DNA of 64,000 nt from Lasiodiplodia sp. COLG20 (lineage: Eukaryota; Ascomycota; Dothideomycetes; Botryosphaeriales; Botryosphaeriaceae), in the NCBI GenBank assembly GCA_009801085.1, contig VNWV01000002.1, positions 2,232,001-2,296,000 of the forward strand, read 5' to 3'. The notes below the pieces were generated by a model that had not been told where the DNA came from, searched no databases, and worked only from the letters and a program-made list of their open reading frames with translations. This document shows positions 1-11,100 of the stretch, piece by piece. The position numbers and the translations under genes were made by a program. Numbering within the stretch: position 1 is the first letter of the stretch; each line of letters starts with the position of its first letter.

Positions 1-3000
1 GAAGAAACCCGAAGTCCGGTCATGATTGCGCTTCGTGATAATGCTCTCCTCCTCGGCTCTGGGCTCCTCGGCTGCTGGCTGCGGCGGCGGCACTGGCACC
101 GACGACCTCTTCCAGGTGATCTTCAAGAGTTCTTTTACGAACGCCTCGATAGGTTTCGCGAGTTTTTCGATGATGACGAGGGAGCCCGATCCGATGCCAA
201 TGCCTGTGCCCCATCCCCTCCTGGCGACAGCAGCGTCGGTGTTGCCGCCCTCGACGGCGACCTCGCTGCCCTCCACAGCCGGTGCTGGCGGTGAGCGCCG
301 CGACCAGCCCTCCAGCTCCGCCTCCGCCTCCGCCTCCAGCTCCTCCTCCTCCTCCCCCCTCTTCGTCTTCGTTGCACCATCATCAACCTTCTTCTTCGAC
401 TCCACCACCGGGTCGGAAGGAACCAGGCCCGTCACGACTCTCATGATGTAGTCGACGGCGATCTGGAGGGCGCTCTTTTTGCCTTCGGCCTCGGCGGCAA
501 CGTGAGCGACGGTGTTGCCATCGACGGTGAGGTCCAGTGCCACCGACGACCTCTTCATCCTCTTCCTCTTGTCGACCTCGTCGTCCGGCGGGGGATCGCC
601 GGCCGGGATGAACATGACTGGCGGCGTAGGATCTATTTCGCCCTGAATCGCACTGTCTATTATCCCAGCCCATTGGCCCGTCGTCCAGATGTCTTGTGGC
701 GACCTCTTCTTGGCAGCAACGGTGGTGTTGTCGTCGTCGTCGGTGGGGGCATGAGCATGAGCGAGATCGCGCGTCGCGACGTCGGTGAAGCAAAAGATGA
801 AGAATAATCTGCAGAGAATAAACTTGGCCGGCGTCCATTTCCGCTTGTCGAGCAGTGTGATGCTACTGCTGCTGCTGCCCTCGGCGGTGGCGACGGTTGC
901 ATCATCCGCGACGGCGGGAAGAAGATGGCGCTTGGTCACGACGTTGCTGCACCACCAGGGAAGTGGAGCTCCGCATTCCCGAAGGGCGCTCTCTTTCGCC
1001 TCGGGCTCGGCCGACCGCTTGCCAAGGGCGGTGTTATCGCTGCTGCTGCTGATCTGCGACGCAGCATCATCCAGACCACGACGCCAGACCACGGGGCAGA
1101 TGTAGAAGAATATGACACAGATGGCGGTCCTTGCCGGCTTCGAGAGCCTCTTGGCGATGATGGGCATGATGGGCATGTCGATGTCGCTGATGTCGCCGAA
1201 GCTGTCGTCGTCGCCGCCGTCCGCCAGCTCTCTCTTCTCCGGTCCATTGCCCTGAGCGTCTTTGCCATTTGACAGAATCGCCCACGGGCAAAGAAGGATG
1301 AAAAGTAGGCATATCGTCGCCTTCACCCCCGTCGGCATCGGTGGGTCCCCCCTCTTCGCGACGGTGACGGCAGAGCTGCTGCTGCTGCTGCCGCTGCCGC
1401 CGTCGGCCAGCTGTCTCTTTTCCCTTCCATCACCGTATAACGGGCACAAAAATGGCAGAAATATGCATGTCATCACCATCCCCGTCATTTCCGAGGTCGA
1501 TTTTACCCTCTTCACGAGGCTGACGACGGAGCTGCCGCTGCCACTGTTGTCACTGCCACTGCCGTCCACCAGCTGTCTCTTTCCGAGCTCTCCCGCCTCA
1601 TGTAATTCGTCCACCACCAGCCGTCTTCTCCTCTGTCCGCCGCCCTTTGGCCGATTGTCTATCTCCGAACTCATCGCGATCGGGCAGCCGACGAAGGGGA
1701 AAACAATGCAAATAGTGATCTTGAGCGCGTCAGGCATCCAGGGCGTCTTCCTCTTCGCAAGAAGATCAAGATCACGACGACGACGATGGTCGCCACTGCT
1801 GCCGTCTTCCGCCAGCTGCTGTCTTCTCTTCGGCTGATTTTCCTTCTCCGACACCATCGCGATCGGGCAGCCGATGAAGGGGAGAAGGAAGCACAGAGCG
1901 ATCTTGAGCCCGTCGGGCATCGGGGCCAACTTCCTCTTCGCAAGAAGACCAACATCACGACGCGTGACGACGGACCCGTCGAAGACGTTGCTGTCGCCCG
2001 CGACCGCGCTGCCGCCGCCCACCAGGCTCTCGCCGACGACGGTGCTGCCGTCGACGACGCTGGCCCCGTCCAGGATGTTGCTGTCGATGACGGTGCTGCC
2101 GCCCGCCACGGCGCTGCCGCCCAGCACGTCGCTGCCGCTCAGCGTCGAGCCTTCGGTCACGGCCGAATTGCCGGCGACGGTCGTGTCCTCCAGCGTGCTG
2201 TCGTCGATGACGGTGTCGTCGACGACGGTGCTGTGAAGGAGCGTGGTGTCTGAGACGGAGCTGTCGAGCACGCGGCTGTCGATGACGGTGCTGTTGGAGA
2301 TGATGGAGTCGTCGACGGTGCTGTTGGCGATGTTGCTTTGGTAGACGGCGCTGCCGCTGTTGATGTTGTTGCCGTTGTTATCACCGTTGTTGTTGTTGTT
2401 GTCATTGTTGTCGTTGTCGTCCTCGGTCTTCTTGAAAGTGGAGGAGTCGGTGCAGGTGCTGTCGTCGTTCTTCTTGGTGGTCGTGGCCGCCGCGGCCGAG
2501 CTGCTGTCGGCTTGCTTGTTGGCCGGGGGGTCATTGATGTTGGTGGAGACGACCTTGAACGGCCCGTTTTTCGTGACGCGCTGGGAGCCGGGGGACGGCT
2601 TCTTGGTGGTGGTGGCTGCGGAAGGGTTGTTGTCGGCCTTCTTGGCATCAGGCTTCTTGTCAGCGGGCTTCTTTCCATCAGGCTTCTTGTCGAAGGGTTT
2701 CTTGTCGGCAGGCTTCTTTTCGGCGGGCTTCTTTTCGGCAGGCTTCTGGTCGGCAGACTGCTTCTCGGCGGACTGCTTCTCGGCGGGCTTCTCATCAACA
2801 GACTGCTCCTCGGCGAACTGCATCCCGGCAGGCTTCTCATCATCAACGGGCTGCATCTCATTGAACTGCATCTCATCGACGGGCTGTATCTCAGCGGGCT
2901 GCATGACGGGAATGACCTCGACATCAGTCTTCCAATACGGGAACAGCCTGTTGAAGTACGTGGTGGTCGTCTCGACGGCGCGCTTCTTCTTCTTCTTGTA

Positions 3001-3204
3001 CGGAGCCGTGAGCAGCGTCGTCGCCGTCATGTTGGAGTGCCGCGGCGGTCCTTGCGCCGGGAGAGGCCAGTTGACGGGCTTCGCGAACATGGGGTCTTCG
3101 ACGACAACATGGCGACCTGGCCCCACGCTCCCCGTGATTGGGACAGCGGTGGCCAGCTCGCCGGCTAGGAGGCCGTAGAGGAGGAGGGGGACGTGGGGCT
3201 TCAT
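1..3204 (-). CDS. Secreted Kex2-processed repeat precursor (partial, 3' end off window)
   Basis: The frame is open from an ATG at 3204 to position 1, 1068 codons without a stop, so the 3' end lies outside the window. Residues 1-20 are a signal peptide (hydrophobic LLLYGLLAGELATA, then VPITG). Lys-Pro-rich KPAEK/KPADK repeats fill about residues 120-190. An Asn/Asp tract follows, then STVxDS-like repeats at about 289-414. From 415 on, dibasic KR/RR sites cut the chain: for example 415-416, 423-424, 484-485, 542-543, 565-566, 596-597, 617-618, 657-658, 685-686, 729-730, 758-759, 787-788, 879-880 and 1058-1059. Seven segments carry a Cys pair with 6-7 residues between (438/446, 499/507, 580/587, 632/639, 696/703, 744/752, 798/805), five of them ending CP. 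Kex2-processed repeat precursors in fungi release several peptides (RiPP-like, pheromone-like or cell-surface); which applies here is unknown. No modifying enzyme is visible nearby. An intron or pseudogene is unlikely given the signal peptide and the unbroken frame. Confidence 0.85.
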   Translation of the reverse strand, partial: MKPHVPLLLYGLLAGELATAVPITGSVGPGRHVVVEDPMFAKPVNWPLPAQGPPRHSNMTATTLLTAPYKKKKKRAVETTTTYFNRLFPYWKTDVEVIPVMQPAEIQPVDEMQFNEMQPVDDEKPAGMQFAEEQSVDEKPAEKQSAEKQSADQKPAEKKPAEKKPADKKPFDKKPDGKKPADKKPDAKKADNNPSAATTTKKPSPGSQRVTKNGPFKVVSTNINDPPANKQADSSSAAAATTTKKNDDSTCTDSSTFKKTEDDNDNNDNNNNNGDNNGNNINSGSAVYQSNIANSTVDDSIISNSTVIDSRVLDSSVSDTTLLHSTVVDDTVIDDSTLEDTTVAGNSAVTEGSTLSGSDVLGGSAVAGGSTVIDSNILDGASVVDGSTVVGESLVGGGSAVAGDSNVFDGSVVTRRDVGLLAKRKLAPMPDGLKIALCFLLPFIGCPIAMVSEKENQPKRRQQLAEDGSSGDHRRRRDLDLLAKRKTPWMPDALKITICIVFPFVGCPIAMSSEIDNRPKGGGQRRRRLVVDELHEAGELGKRQLVDGSGSDNSGSGSSVVSLVKRVKSTSEMTGMVMTCIFLPFLCPLYGDGREKRQLADGGSGSSSSSSAVTVAKRGDPPMPTGVKATICLLFILLCPWAILSNGKDAQGNGPEKRELADGGDDDSFGDISDIDMPIMPIIAKRLSKPARTAICVIFFYICPVVWRRGLDDAASQISSSSDNTALGKRSAEPEAKESALRECGAPLPWWCSNVVTKRHLLPAVADDATVATAEGSSSSSITLLDKRKWTPAKFILCRLFFIFCFTDVATRDLAHAHAPTDDDDNTTVAAKKRSPQDIWTTGQWAGIIDSAIQGEIDPTPPVMFIPAGDPPPDDEVDKRKRMKRSSVALDLTVDGNTVAHVAAEAEGKKSALQIAVDYIMRVVTGLVPSDPVVESKKKVDDGATKTKRGEEEEELEAEAEAELEGWSRRSPPAPAVEGSEVAVEGGNTDAAVARRGWGTGIGIGSGSLVIIEKLAKPIEAFVKELLKITWKRSSVPVPPPQPAAEEPRAEEESIITKRNHDRTSGFF

Positions 3205-3312
3205 CGGTGTTGTTGCTGCAACGTCGCTTGTCCGGACTTCTGGTTTTCTTTTTCGGGGATCGTTGATGGTGGTGGGGGGGTGGTTTGGGAAGGCAGCGAC
3301 TGCCTTTCTTGA

Positions 3313-3320
3313 TTTTTATA
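3313..3320 (-). promoter_or_regulatory. TATA-like box of the Kex2 precursor gene
   Basis: On the minus strand this reads TATAAAAA. It lies about 110 bp upstream of the start codon at 3204, a normal distance for a fungal core promoter. Assignment is by position and motif only. Confidence 0.45.
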
Positions 3321-6091
3321 ATGTTCCTGTGTGGAGGGATTCTTTGGATTCTGTGCGGCTGCGACTGAATTTTTACGACTTATGTTGAGGCTAATGAGCC
3401 ACGGATATGGTGGTCACGCTCTGGTTATGGATTTTTTTTATTGCTTTGTTTTCCCCTCAGGGTTCAGTACCGTAAGTCGGTTGTTGAGGTTGGGACCGAG
3501 AGTTACGATTTCTACGAAGATGAACACTTTGCGCTGATTGCTCTGCAGGTACAATGTTTGAATTTGATGAGATCGGTATTCGCAAGCCGAGTATAGAGCT
3601 TGCGGTTGAAGAGTCTAGTGTGAGAACCTGGAGCATTTTTGCGCTAGTACTCTTTGGGTAATAAGCAAAAGGTTTGGGCTGCGTTGAACCCCCGCCTTAG
3701 AGTACCAAATAAAGGACCCGATCTAGCTCTCTAAACCTGACTATCCTAAATCACTATAAATGTAATACTACAAATGCATTAATCCGATGTAACCCAAAAT
3801 AAGATCCCTCTAAAATCCGGGGAAACTGCTGTCAATAGAGACTCTCCTTTAGCAATCCGGCCAAACTCTATGGGAAGGAGGTGGATCTTCTCATCTAGAG
3901 TTCTCCTTTATTCTCTAGTTACTAAAGCATCGAACCCAGATACCGTTAATTTGTGCATTCTACTACGTAATCCAAAACAATTTTTAGAAACCCGCAACTA
4001 ATTAAAAGCTGTACAGTTGTAATCAACAAACGAGACCCCTAAGATTCGACGGCGGTCTAATGAGAAAAGAAAAACTTGGTTTTGCTGGGGCAGGGAAAGG
4101 GTCCTTCGGACGTAAGCCATGGGACCACGTAGGCACGCTAGTGAATGCAGGGCATCGGAAGGAGCAGTAGTGCCGGCCGTCGGATCTTTCACGAGGCTGG
4201 GGTATCCCCGGGATATCTTACGACGTTGAGGCCGTTTTGGCGGCAATTCATCAGACTGTAGCCAAGCTACGGCGGGGCGGGGCTGGGCAAGGGGAGAGAG
4301 AGATCATGGGGTGAAACCAATGGCGCTAGAGCAAAAAGCTTAAAAATAGGATAAAGAGGTGCACATGGATGAGAAAAAGGAGAGAGAGTTGAGGGCAAGG
4401 ATTGCTCCGAGTTCGAGCCAGAAAAGAGATTCGCACATTACTCGTCGGACATCCAAAGGGATGGAAAGACAGAAAAAGGAAAAAAGTGATATGTTGCTTT
4501 AAGCTTGGCCTTCAGCTAATATCAGCGGATTCCCAAGGAGGTGGGTTGTGACGCAAGTGGTGTCCAGCCTCGTTCCCCTGGCCTGTTTCGCCTTGACGCT
4601 GGGTGAGCCCGGCGGGCTGGGAAAGGGAATCTGCACCTCAGAAACCAGGGGAGATCCATGGTCTGGGAGAGGGATGACGAGGCGGCGCCGCTGCGCCACG
4701 CCGTTGCGGTCGACGGAACGAGTAAGTCGTTACATACCCGGCCCTTATGAACGGCGGGGACTGTCGGATTTATCCAAAGAGGCCTTGCATCCGCCTGGGA
4801 CAATAAAGTACGAGTCAGGTCTGTATCAGCATCGCTCACGGCCGAAAGGAAAATAGAAAAAAAGTTGGCACAACGTTTTCCTAAACCGAGCCCCAGGTGT
4901 GGAGCAGATAGCGCCACCGGAGACAGCGGCGACAGCGATGATGACGACGGGGCGGGAACGGTTGTGTTGATCATCAGACGGACGACGCCGCACATTATCG
5001 GACGTGGATCGGAGCCTTGGCCGGTGCGGCGCCCGCCGGCCCTACTCTCCGGCACATGCCTACTGGGTACGCACGCAGGCGCGAGCACGGGTGCTCTTAC
5101 CGGACGTAGAAGGTGGGCGGGGTGTGGGCCACATGTTAAAGTAGGATGGAAGACCGCGGTGGAGCCTGATGTAGCGGAGGAGTAAAAAAAGAAGGGCAAT
5201 TGTGGCTTGATTGGCACGCCTAAGAGCTTCAGAGCTTGGCAATGGCGACAATCGAGCCACAGACGGCAATCTCCTACCCCTTTGCTAGCGTGGCTGTGTG
5301 GGTGGGCGAGTGAGGGGTCAAAGAAAGGCGGAACCAGGGAGTTATTGCTCCAACGGTGGAGTTAGAAAGGACTGCGTTGGTGGCGTTAGCCTGTCTCAGC
5401 CCAGCCGTAATATAGTCATGGGCGGATCTTAATAAACCCCATCAATGCGGTGTCGGTTCTAGCATATCCCGAACAAAAGCCTTCTCACGTTAGCCTGGGC
5501 CTTCGCAAATGGAGAGCTGCCATTGGGTCGGTGAAGTCGGTGTTACAGATACTTTTCAGCATCGAACCGAAGTCTTGTCCTCTGTCTGTATCTGGCGGTG
5601 TCCAACTGTACAAGCGCGAGGAGAACGAGGCGGAACGTGACAAAAACATCGCTGATATTCCCTTTTTGACGCTTCTCCCCCACTCAAGTGCCAAAAACAC
5701 ACGCCGGAGCTATGCAATCCTCTACCTAGCTACTACCTACTGTCGTAACTTCGTGATGAGAGGAAGTCCAAATAAAAGATGATACCCTCGGAAAATGACT
5801 TCGGTAGCGACAGTCGGGAAAGAACAGACAGCAATACAGAAAACAGAGAGACAAGCCAGAAACGTGAAATACAACACTACAATGCCGAAATCCAGATAAA
5901 TGCAAACCCCGCCTAAAGAAACCTAGCCCAGCGCCAAACTCGGGGGTAAAAGGGATATATGTAAAAGACCACCATGCCACCCATTCATCGCGACATCGAA
6001 GGGGTATCGGATAAGAATGGAACAAGGAGGGAAAACGAAGTGAAAGAGCCACCCACGCACAACTACACAGCATCATACATCTACATCATCA
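3321..6091. other. Gene-free interval
   Basis: No convincing gene is seen. Positions 3640-4010 form an AT-richer patch that may be a decayed repeat. Several open frames between 4500 and 5260 overlap on both strands, are Pro/Arg/Ser rich, and lack a domain or splice pattern. The left part is upstream of the Kex2 precursor, and the right part is the 3' flank of the Rua1-type gene. Confidence 0.5.
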
Positions 6092-8115
6092 TCAGATCAT
6101 GCCGGCCCAGTTCCCTCCGTAGCCTTTTATCGAGGCGCCGACAACGCTGTCGTGTTGCTGATGGTGCGGTGTCGGAACATGGACGAGATGGTTCATGTAC
6201 GACTGCTGCGGCGCCTGCTGCGGTTGCTGATGCATTACCTGGTGTTGCGACACCATTGGCCCACGCCCACCGCGAGGCGAAGGCGTCGAGTCACTCCCAG
6301 GCGTCGTGGCGCCATAGGGAATTGAGTCTGGGATAGACTGCTCCTGCTTGATCGACGGAGTGCTCTGTTGGGGGTGGCTGCTGCTGTTAGGGCGCGAAGA
6401 CGAAAGCGAGACGGCAGTCGAAGGCCGGGTACTGCTAGCACCCCCGGCATTGCGAGAAGCCTGCTGCGAGGAAGTCTCGCGGCGACGCTTGGGACCATCT
6501 TTGGCCTTTGGATGAGTGTGACACTAGGAGACAGACATGTCAGTGTGACTGCAGTGGATGATTGGTTGACAATGGTAATGAAAGTCCCGAACATGACGCG
6601 TAAAAGCGTAGAGCTGAAATATGAGACCGATACAAGGGAGGGTTGTTAGAGGATATGGGAAGGATCCCTTACCTTGTAAGCGTGCCTGAACCACGTCGTG
6701 CCCTTCTTTTTGCTGCTGACCAGCGCTACCCAGTCGCCGCAGCTGCCACACAAGCCTTCCCACACGTCCAGGTTTCCCTCTGTGCGACGGGTATCCTGCG
6801 GACCCTGGAAAGCGGCGCCCGTGTTCGCACTGACGCCATGCGTGAACGACTTGTCGTACCAATAAGCGCTATTCTTCAGCACGAGCCACCTGCCCGGTTT
6901 GCACAGTCCGCACCAGCCCTCGCGCTTGTTGCCGTGCCCACGGACCCAGCGGGGGGTGTAGAGATCGCCCTCGAAGCGCAATTCCTGTTCCTTGGGCACC
7001 ATGTCGGGATCCGACGGGTGGAAATCCGCTTCCGGGGGGTCGGAAGGTTCCTGCTGCAGGGATGCGTACAGGTTAGGTGGCTCGGAGAAATCGGCGAAAT
7101 GGGCGGAGCAGCCGTGGTGCTGGTGGTCATTGCTCTGGAGCAGGCCATACATGCCCTGGGACGGAACAGGACGGGGGGCCTCCAATTGGTAGCGCTGGTG
7201 CGGAGGAGAGAACATTGGGCCCTGGGTGGATGGCAGCGGGTGCGGCTGCGAGGAGAGCACGTATTGGGACTGCGGGCGGTGCATGCTCATGGTGGTCGCG
7301 CCAAAAGCGGGCATCGACTGCGGGTTGAGGCGCTGGCCGTAGTTTGCAAAGCGATCCTGGACCTGGTGGACGGCGAGAGCCGGGGTCGACGTGGGTGCAG
7401 CGCCCGTCATGCCGGTTGACCACCTCTTCATGCGGTCGCTCTCGAGGGTGTAGGGCGACGAGCGAACGCTGGAGTGGCTGTGGGGGCCCGGCGAGGCGCC
7501 ACCGCGGCTTACGGTCCGCACGGGATCGTGGCGTTGCGGGGAGGTCAGGGGCGACAGGAGGTTGGGAGAAGGGTCCATGGGTGCCCAGCTGTCATAGTCA
7601 GACGCTGTGTAGGAGTGGGTGTCGGTCGTCTCGGACGAAAAGTCATCGTACGTGAAGCCAGTGCCGGTGCTCGTCGTCGAGAACGAGGCGCCGGAGAAGC
7701 GCTGCGAGGGGTTCTGCAGATAGCCGGTGTTGGGGTCCTGGCGCATGGTCGGGTTCTGCCTGAGATCAATGATGGGACTGTCCTCGTCGTGCGTCATGAA
7801 GGTAGGGTTGAAGTCGGGCATGTCTGGATCCATGTTAGGATAGTCCATCATCTCACACGCCTTTTGACACCATGATTCTGCGGAGGTCGTCAGGATTAAT
7901 ATCAGCGTGCTGGCGGGCGACGTACCAGTGTCGGCATGGGCGGGCTGGGCAGGGTAGCACTCGGTGCCTGAAGCGGAAGCAGGCCGCCAATGGTACTTCT
8001 GGCCACCCATGCTCGAGGGGCGCGAGGTGGCAGGCGGCTTCATGTCTGGCTGTGGCACCGACCACGTGCTGGCTGGCTGAAAGGGTTGCGCTTGTGCATT
8101 GCCATACGAATACAT
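6092..8115 (-). CDS. Rua1-type (DUF4451) zinc-binding transcription regulator
   Basis: Three exons are joined as complement(6092..6523, 6673..7877, 7926..8115), giving 608 residues with in-frame introns of 149 and 48 bp. The long N-terminal part is Ser/Pro/Gln/Met rich and disordered. The C-terminal third has the Rua1 C-terminal hallmark: LYTPRWVRG, then GWCGLCKPGRWL, KNSAYWYD, WEGLCGSCGDW, WFRHAYK and, across the last intron, CHTHPKAK. The Cys and His residues probably bind zinc. A basic KRRR stretch and a Gln-rich tail follow. Rua1 of Ustilago activates a glycolipid cluster; the ascomycete homologues are mostly uncharacterised, so only DNA binding and regulation are inferred. The frame stays open upstream of the chosen ATG back to about 8187, reaching an AG acceptor. 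A further 5' exon is therefore likely and the true start may lie upstream. Confidence 0.8.
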
Positions 8116-11100
8116 TATCTGCGGGCCGGAGCGAGAGGGATCCTGGACGAAAATATCGGGCGCACCAAGCGATGGACGATATCTTTATACAACGTCAGTG
8201 GTGTTTTCGGCTCTGGGGCAGACGACGGACTGGGATGTTGCATTGAATTCCATTTTTAACCGCTGGGAGGTCCTGGCCGCGCAAGTTAGCCTCGATTGGG
8301 TTGCATGATGACCTGCCGGACCCTTGGAGGGAGCGTGCAGCGGCACGCCTGGCTGGGCGACGGTGACGCCGACGAGCCGCGCAGACGCAAGGGAGGCGGC
8401 GGGCTTACCAAGAGTTAGGCTCTTCTCTGCTGTAGAACGACGTGGGGTGCGTGGCGTGGGTCCAAAGGAATGTACAGAGCAAGGTACCGAGTCGCAGCCG
8501 GCGCGAGCGGATAGCAGTGCTCAAGAATCAAAAACGAGTGTGCTGCGGAGAGGGCGAGCCAAAAGAGTGACAGGGCCAAAGTAGGGGAAGGCAGGCGTGA
8601 GCGGGCGGCGCGGCTGTATATGGGGACTGTGATCGCTACTACACGATGCCAGCATCAGATGGAAAGCGGCTTGGCTGCAGCATTCTGGAACAGCGCGAGC
8701 TGCCTCTCTCCACTGTAGCAGAAGCCGAGCGCTGAGCGCACGCCCATAGGGCAGAAGCTTGGCCGGCAGCTGCCCGGCAGCAGGCCGTAGCTGTGCGCGC
8801 CGCTTGGGGACGACCCGAAACGGGCGCGGTTTCAGGAGGCCAGGCCGGGCTTGCCTCGATCGGGCACTCGGAGAATAGTAGGACGGAGTCGGCTGCCAGC
8901 CGCGACGAGGAGTCGACGCAGCTGGCACTCTGAAACTGCTGCGCGGCGAAGCGAAGGCGAGCGCCCCTGCCGCAGCGTCGGTGGTCCGTCGCCGCCCGCC
9001 GACCGCGCCCGCCCGGGCCCAAGGCTCCGCTCCATGCCCCAAGCCCAAGCCCGCCGCCCGCCTGCCAGCCAGCCCAGCCGCTGCAACACCACCCCCGCGC
9101 GTCACCGTTGCATGCCGCCACGCCCGCAATCACGCGTCGCCAGCTCGCCCTCGGCCGCGCGCGCCGCTATCGACCGCATGCGCGCGCGCGTTGCACAGCT
9201 CGGCTATTCTCGCGCGTGCGCCGCCGTTGACGGCTTGGTTTGATCGCCGTGGGCCTCTGTCGCCGGGGCCTCAGGTGTCGGATGACTTGGCTCGCGACGG
9301 CCGGTCCACCGCGTGGAAACGTGACGGGCTGCAGACGAGGCGCACCGCTGCCGGCGCGGGGATGATCAGCGCGCTGCGAGTCAACTGCCACCCTCTTAGA
9401 CCGCTGCCCCTCGTGTCAATCTCCCGGCAACACGCCATGCTCCCGGCCCGCATGCTGACGGCACAACGCCCCAGATCCAGCTCCAGCGCATGATCGAACC
9501 GCGAGAGCCCATACTGCTTCCGCCCTCGCCTGCAGGCGCGCGAATACTTCTGTGCCACCAGCTCCACCACCCACAATATTCGCCGAGCACGTTCATCGAC
9601 GAGTGCTACGCCAACAGCTGGTACGGCCCGCCCTCAGGCGCATCCGGCAAGCTGACCACCTGCAAGCCAGAGCTTGTTCGGCAAGCGCCATCGACGGCAA
9701 TCCGCTGCCCGCCACTGGCTCTCGATTTCTGGCGCATCTCGCGCCCAAGGCCCGCCACGCGCCTCTCAGACCCTGTGGCAGATGATCTCGCTGACGTCCA
9801 TTGCAGATCGCGGCTGACAAGTCCCCAGCTGAAGCCGCTGCAGGTCATTGTCTCGTGCATCGGCACCATCGGGCGGCGACTGCTCGTGCTATGAAGGGCC
9901 TTGAGGCAAACTGCCACTTACCGCCAGAGTGGCCACGGCCCAAGGAACGCAAGATAATAGGCAAAGACGTTCCCGACCCGGACACGAATCCCATCCGCCG
10001 CCCTTCCTCCAAGGCTGCCATTTGTAGCGGCAGCGTACCCTAGCAGACCGCTCAGCCGGCATTCCAGCAAATCATGACCATCAGAGCAGATCACGATAAC
10101 GACGCACCTCCGGCATGGGGTCGGCCAAGCCAGTGAGCACTACATCGGATCAATCACCAACCACGAGGTCCAAATGCCATGGTTGCACCAGCGGGGCTCT
10201 TGCAATCCATGGCTTTCTTTTCGACGATCCATTCCTTGCGTCGCGCCCGGGGTATGAGGCACGCCGACAAAATCAGGACGAAACTGCATTTGTGCGTCCG
10301 ACTAAACGAACCCATGGCACCCAACACTTACGCTTGCCGCGCGCTATATGCGGAAGACAGGAAAAAAGCAATGACGCGAGCATCGTTCGCAGCTTGATCG
10401 CTCATGTGGGGCCATGTACAGACCCTGAATATTCAAGAGAGACACGGATTGGCGTGCCGACCTGTCGTACAGATCCGCAGGAGAGCCACAACCCCCGAGG
10501 ATGGCCCGCGGCAGCCTGACAGCCGCTACCGCAAGCAACTGAGCGTGCCGATTACGTTGGCACGATGCGACACGTCGTTCCCTGGGGCTCTGAGTCTCGA
10601 AGAGCGCGCGCGTACCTGACCACGGGGTGAGAGCCTGACCCAAGTTTTCAGGCAATCAATGGACGCATGACGACGGCGTTTGCCTCGTCTTGATTTTGAC
10701 CGCAAAAGGGAGGTAGCGATATCATACTGCCGAGGCCGACGAGACAACCCTGTGCAATCCACCACGCTAATCTGGATCGTTGACCAGATGAGCCGAGCCA
10801 GCGCAGCATGAACCCCAGCGGCGACGCCGCACAACATCTGAAAGTCTCAACTTAATCCTATGTGGCGATTCTCACAGGGTCATCCGGAGTGGACCGCTCC
10901 GCAATAGACTTGCGCCTGTGTTTCACTGCACACAAACGCCGCCAGAGGAATGTTCGCCGGACTTTTAAGCCACGGCTAAGCGCGCGGGTGGCGGCGATGC
11001 CTCCGCATTCTACGAGCCACATGGTTTTTGGCCGGTACACCATCCAGACGCACGTTGGCTGTAGGCATTGCCGACGGGCCATCCCGGGAAAGTTTAGCCC

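Noticed and set aside
2338..3168. Plus-strand Gly/Val/Leu-rich open frame of 276 codons
   Set aside because: It is the antisense shadow of the Lys-Pro repeats of the minus-strand Kex2 precursor, and its composition is explained by that repeat.
4522..5217. Minus-strand open frame of 231 codons
   Set aside because: Pro/Ser/Arg-rich without domain, signal or splice support, and overlapped by equally long frames on the other strand.
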